From: Sphagnum compactum | Lineage: Eukaryota > Bryophyta > Sphagnopsida > Sphagnales | DNA: 64,000 nt | Reading direction: 5' to 3' | Assembly (NCBI GenBank): GCA_965153455.1 | Contig: OZ234496.1 | Location: forward strand, 3,667,207 to 3,731,206 | Shown here: positions 61,101-64,000 of the stretch, piece by piece | Position numbering within the stretch: the stretch's first letter is position 1 | Layout of the letters: each line of letters starts with the position of its first letter | Program-made: the position numbers and the translations under genes | The notes under the pieces: generated by a model | Told to the model about the DNA's origin: nothing | Databases searched by the model: none | What the model saw: the letters and a program-made list of their open reading frames with translations, nothing else

Positions 61101-64000
61101 CTTAATTGTCTTCAAGCTACTGTGTTGTTGCAGCATCTCTCGAGAGACATTAAGAGGCAGTGTGTCTGAGTCAACAATACCCTACAACCCAGTGTAGATA
61201 AGCACAGAGCAGTGAAGTCAGAAAATGGACTAGTATTGCACAATTTACTAGACTTTACAGCCCCCTAGACCTCTTCTATCACCAATATAATGACAGTGAT
61301 ACTCCCAACCTGTCTGCAAAATTTAAAAATCAAAATGCTCTTATAACAGGAAAAGAACTGTGACAAAGGTTGCAAGTCCAAACCTTAAGAAAACTGAGAT
61401 ATTTGGGAAGAAGTTCATCAAATTCATCAGAGATGAACACACGTCGAACGTATAACTTGAGAATTGCCTTGTTAGAATAGTAGTTCTCAAATAGGTCATA
61501 TGGGGCAGAGGGTGGGATGAAAAGAACAGCCTTAAATTCCACATCTCCTTCAGCATTGAAATGGGTCCATGACATTGGCTTCTCAGTGCTGAAGTCCTGC
61601 ATAATTTGAAATATATATCAGCGGCTGCAATTACGACCAGGCATTCACCAAATTTCACAACTGACATGAACAGCCATACGCCACCTGGACCTTCATCACA
61701 AAAGACTTGTTCCTTTCTTACCACCAGTCTCAAAATAGGTAGCAGCATTGAGAAGAATTGTGAAGCAGAGCTTCCAACACAAGGCATGAAGTCTAAGAGC
61801 TCTTCACAAAACAAAATACCTTTGCAAGAGAATGATAGAACTTGTCATATTCCTCTGGAGTCACATCTTTTGGGTTTCGGAGCCAAATAGCTTTAACACT
61901 GTTCAGAAGCTCCCAGTCCCACTTAGTTTCCTTTATTGTCTTTGTCTTTGGCTCTGCAACCACATAGGAATACAAATCAATATGCAATTGCGTACAATCC
62001 CATTGAAATATTCAAAATTGCACATATGAAGAGAAGGGATGAAGGCAAGTGTAAGGGTTAATGTGCTTACTCTTCTCTTCATCTTCTTCATCCTCCACTA
62101 TTTCTTCCTCCTCTGTTGAATCCTCTGTTACAAAAAGCAGAAACAGTAAACGAGGAAACTGAAGAGAGCTATTTTGCCAGAGCACAATTGTGAAGCCAGA
62201 AGTACAACGCTGAAGACCTCAAACACAACTATAGAACAGAGGGCAAATAATGGATGAATGTGTCCAACAGTGTGAGTGATAAAAAAAACAGCATGCAACC
62301 TTGGTATGCAGTTTTCAAGTGGTACAAGGGAATACAATATGCAACACTGGAAGGCATGCATTCTACAATATGAAAAGGGCAGAATCACAAGCCAAAGGTG
62401 AGCATGGAAGTTTCAAATGGATTACTCCAGCCTCCATCAAGAAGGCTTAAAGAACATGGCACTACCAGCAGTCTCCTTTTCTGCCTCTTCATCCTCATCA
62501 GCAGGAACCTCAACATCAACTTCTTTGCTCGACCATAAGTAGATGGGGAAGTTGATGAACTCAGAATACTTCTTCACCAGCTCCTGAAAACCCAACATAC
62601 AGACAATAAGCTTGGTTCTGATTTGTCCTCACAATATCAACTTGCTTCCCTTCTGCAATCAACTTAGAGAAAAAGGTTGACTATAGTATGTCTAGAGCCC
62701 AAACCATCTCTCCCTATACTTACTCGCAGTTTGTCTTCCTGTGCATATTCACTAGCCTCTTCCTTAAGGTGAATTCTGATTTCTGTACCACGGCCCAAAG
62801 GCTCATTCTCTGTGTCTTCTATGACAGCAAAGTTGCCATCAGCTTTTGACTCCCAAATGTATCTGTCAGAAAACAGGACCTGCTGTTAGATTCAAGAGTA
62901 GGGCATTGTGGCAATGCCCTACAATTGCACTGCACTTATAGGACCACACTACATAAAATTACCACAAAAATAAGAGACAATGTATGGACATGGAACAGAG
63001 AGAAAGCATGGGGTTGCCTGATGTAGTTCAAGACAGGTGAAATGAGCTTATAAATAGGCTCATTGCTTAAGCACAAACAAATGCACAGAGGGTCATAGGA
63101 ACTATAGCCACTCAATAAAGGAACCAAAAGTAGTACTATCAACTGACTTACTGTTTATCATCATTGTGCTTGGACACAACCTCCACATAATCAGCAACCA
63201 AGTACACCGAATAGAATCCGACTCCAAATTGACCGATAAGATTCAAATCCCCTCCTTTCTGCATCTGCTCCAAGAAAGCTGCCAATGCAGCACACACAAT
63301 AGACCACTCCTTAGGTGAGCTATACTATGACATGGGCAACTGAGCAATAATCTGCAGATGGCTGCACACACATGCAACAGCTTAAACAAACTTAGTTGTT
63401 CTCACATTGGTGGGATACTTCACCAACTACCTGGAAAAGATATTGCCTGCACACAACAAGAACAGCTGACACACAGATCTATGACAAAATTCATATGGCA
63501 CCATGTCTTGCTGGAGACACTTACTTCAAACCGATCACACATGATAGCAGGTTCTAATACAAAACTCCCAGGTTTAACTGAGAGTCTTTGAATATATGGA
63601 GACAGGAATAATCCACAGTACTGTTGGGTTTTCACCGACAGTAGTTGTGACCTGAGGTTGCTCTCAAGAAGTCAAACTTACCAGATGTTCCTGACTTGGC
63701 AATAGTGCCAAGGTTCTTGATGAGGTCCTCTTTGGTCATACCAATGCCTGTGTCTCGAATAGTCAGAATCTTTTTCTCCTTGTCCAGCTTGATCTGTCAA
63801 TTGGAAACCCAACCCAAGATCATTTCATACATTCAAGGCAACATTTTAGCTTGAGTTTCAGAGGAAAACTAGCAATCCAATTGCAGGCTAGAACATACTG
63901 TGTCCACTGCACAACAAAAGCTGCAAACCCATTTCCTCAAAACATCTCATGTGCAGGCTGCATTGGTGGCCCCAAGATGTCTTACATGGATATCAAGTTT
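58113..64000 (-). CDS. HSP90-7: Endoplasmin (GRP94/HSP90-7, SHEPHERD), ER HSP90, 5' part outside the window
   Basis: Fifteen exons are visible on the minus strand: 63986 to beyond 64000, 63682-63793, 63152-63278, 62724-62862, 62466-62583, 62071-62124, 61820-61953, 61384-61596, 61016-61181, 60537-60687, 60194-60344, 59557-59766, 59178-59381, 58425-58667 and 58113-58199. All splice GT-AG and join in one frame of 707 residues. HSP90 ATPase motifs appear in order: [20 protein letters not shown], then [10 protein letters not shown]. The middle domain ([28 protein letters not shown]) and C-terminal dimerisation part ([30 protein letters not shown]) follow. An acidic linker ([17 protein letters not shown]) and the terminal KDEL identify the ER paralogue, which folds secreted and membrane proteins such as CLAVATA-pathway components in Arabidopsis. 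The signal peptide and first part of the ATPase domain lie beyond the right edge. Confidence 0.97.

Noticed and set aside
1-64000. CRISPR array, rRNA, tRNA, or interstitial telomeric array
   Set aside because: No regularly spaced identical repeats, no rRNA-like conserved stretches and no convincing tRNA B-box with cloverleaf were seen. TTTAGGG occurs only as isolated single motifs, not in tandem.

Overview
This is a nuclear genome window from a land plant. The evidence is GT-AG introns in all multi-exon genes, a plant-type telomere-repeat-binding protein of the TRP1/TBP1 (TRFL) family, an ULTRAPETALA-like SAND domain and a KDEL-terminated endoplasmin. The long AT-rich, transposon-littered intergenic stretches (about 28 kb on the left, about 9 kb in the middle) suggest a large genome. 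The mix of genes would suit a seed-free plant such as a fern, but that is only an inference.

Layout. Positions 1-27.9 kb hold no intact gene. They contain decayed reading frames, old satellites and minisatellites, a hAT-like DNA transposon with a near-perfect 8-bp target duplication (8876-12186), a 93-bp minisatellite (12601-12893), a strong hairpin (14011-14115) and a minus-strand Helitron (20576-21323). A gene island runs from 28 to 36 kb: a long 5' leader and a ten-exon plus-strand gene for a 967-residue TRFL-type telomere-repeat-binding protein. From 36 to 44.7 kb the sequence is again AT-rich repeat DNA with a second Helitron (37524-38660) that has three nested left ends.

From 44.8 to 64 kb lies a second gene island. 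It holds (i) a single-coding-exon gene for a pogo/Tigger-type DNA-binding protein (Psq helix-turn-helix plus CENP-B helix-turn-helix) without a transposase domain; (ii) a three-exon gene for a 766-residue protein with a coiled coil, a CCHC-like finger and a C-terminal ULTRAPETALA-type SAND domain; (iii) a stretch with only weak exon-like traces, including a possible guanylate-kinase P-loop relic; (iv) a broken Copia retrotransposon; and (v) the 3' part of a minus-strand endoplasmin (GRP94/HSP90-7, SHEPHERD) gene that leaves the window at the right edge.

Three neighbouring plus-strand genes encode predicted nuclear DNA-binding or chromatin proteins (telomere-repeat binder, CENP-B-like protein, SAND protein). 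Nothing in the sequence proves that they act together, but three telobox-like motifs lie just upstream of the SAND gene's start codon. The most notable items are the two related Helitrons with resolvable ends, the SAND protein's unusual architecture and the domesticated pogo-like gene.
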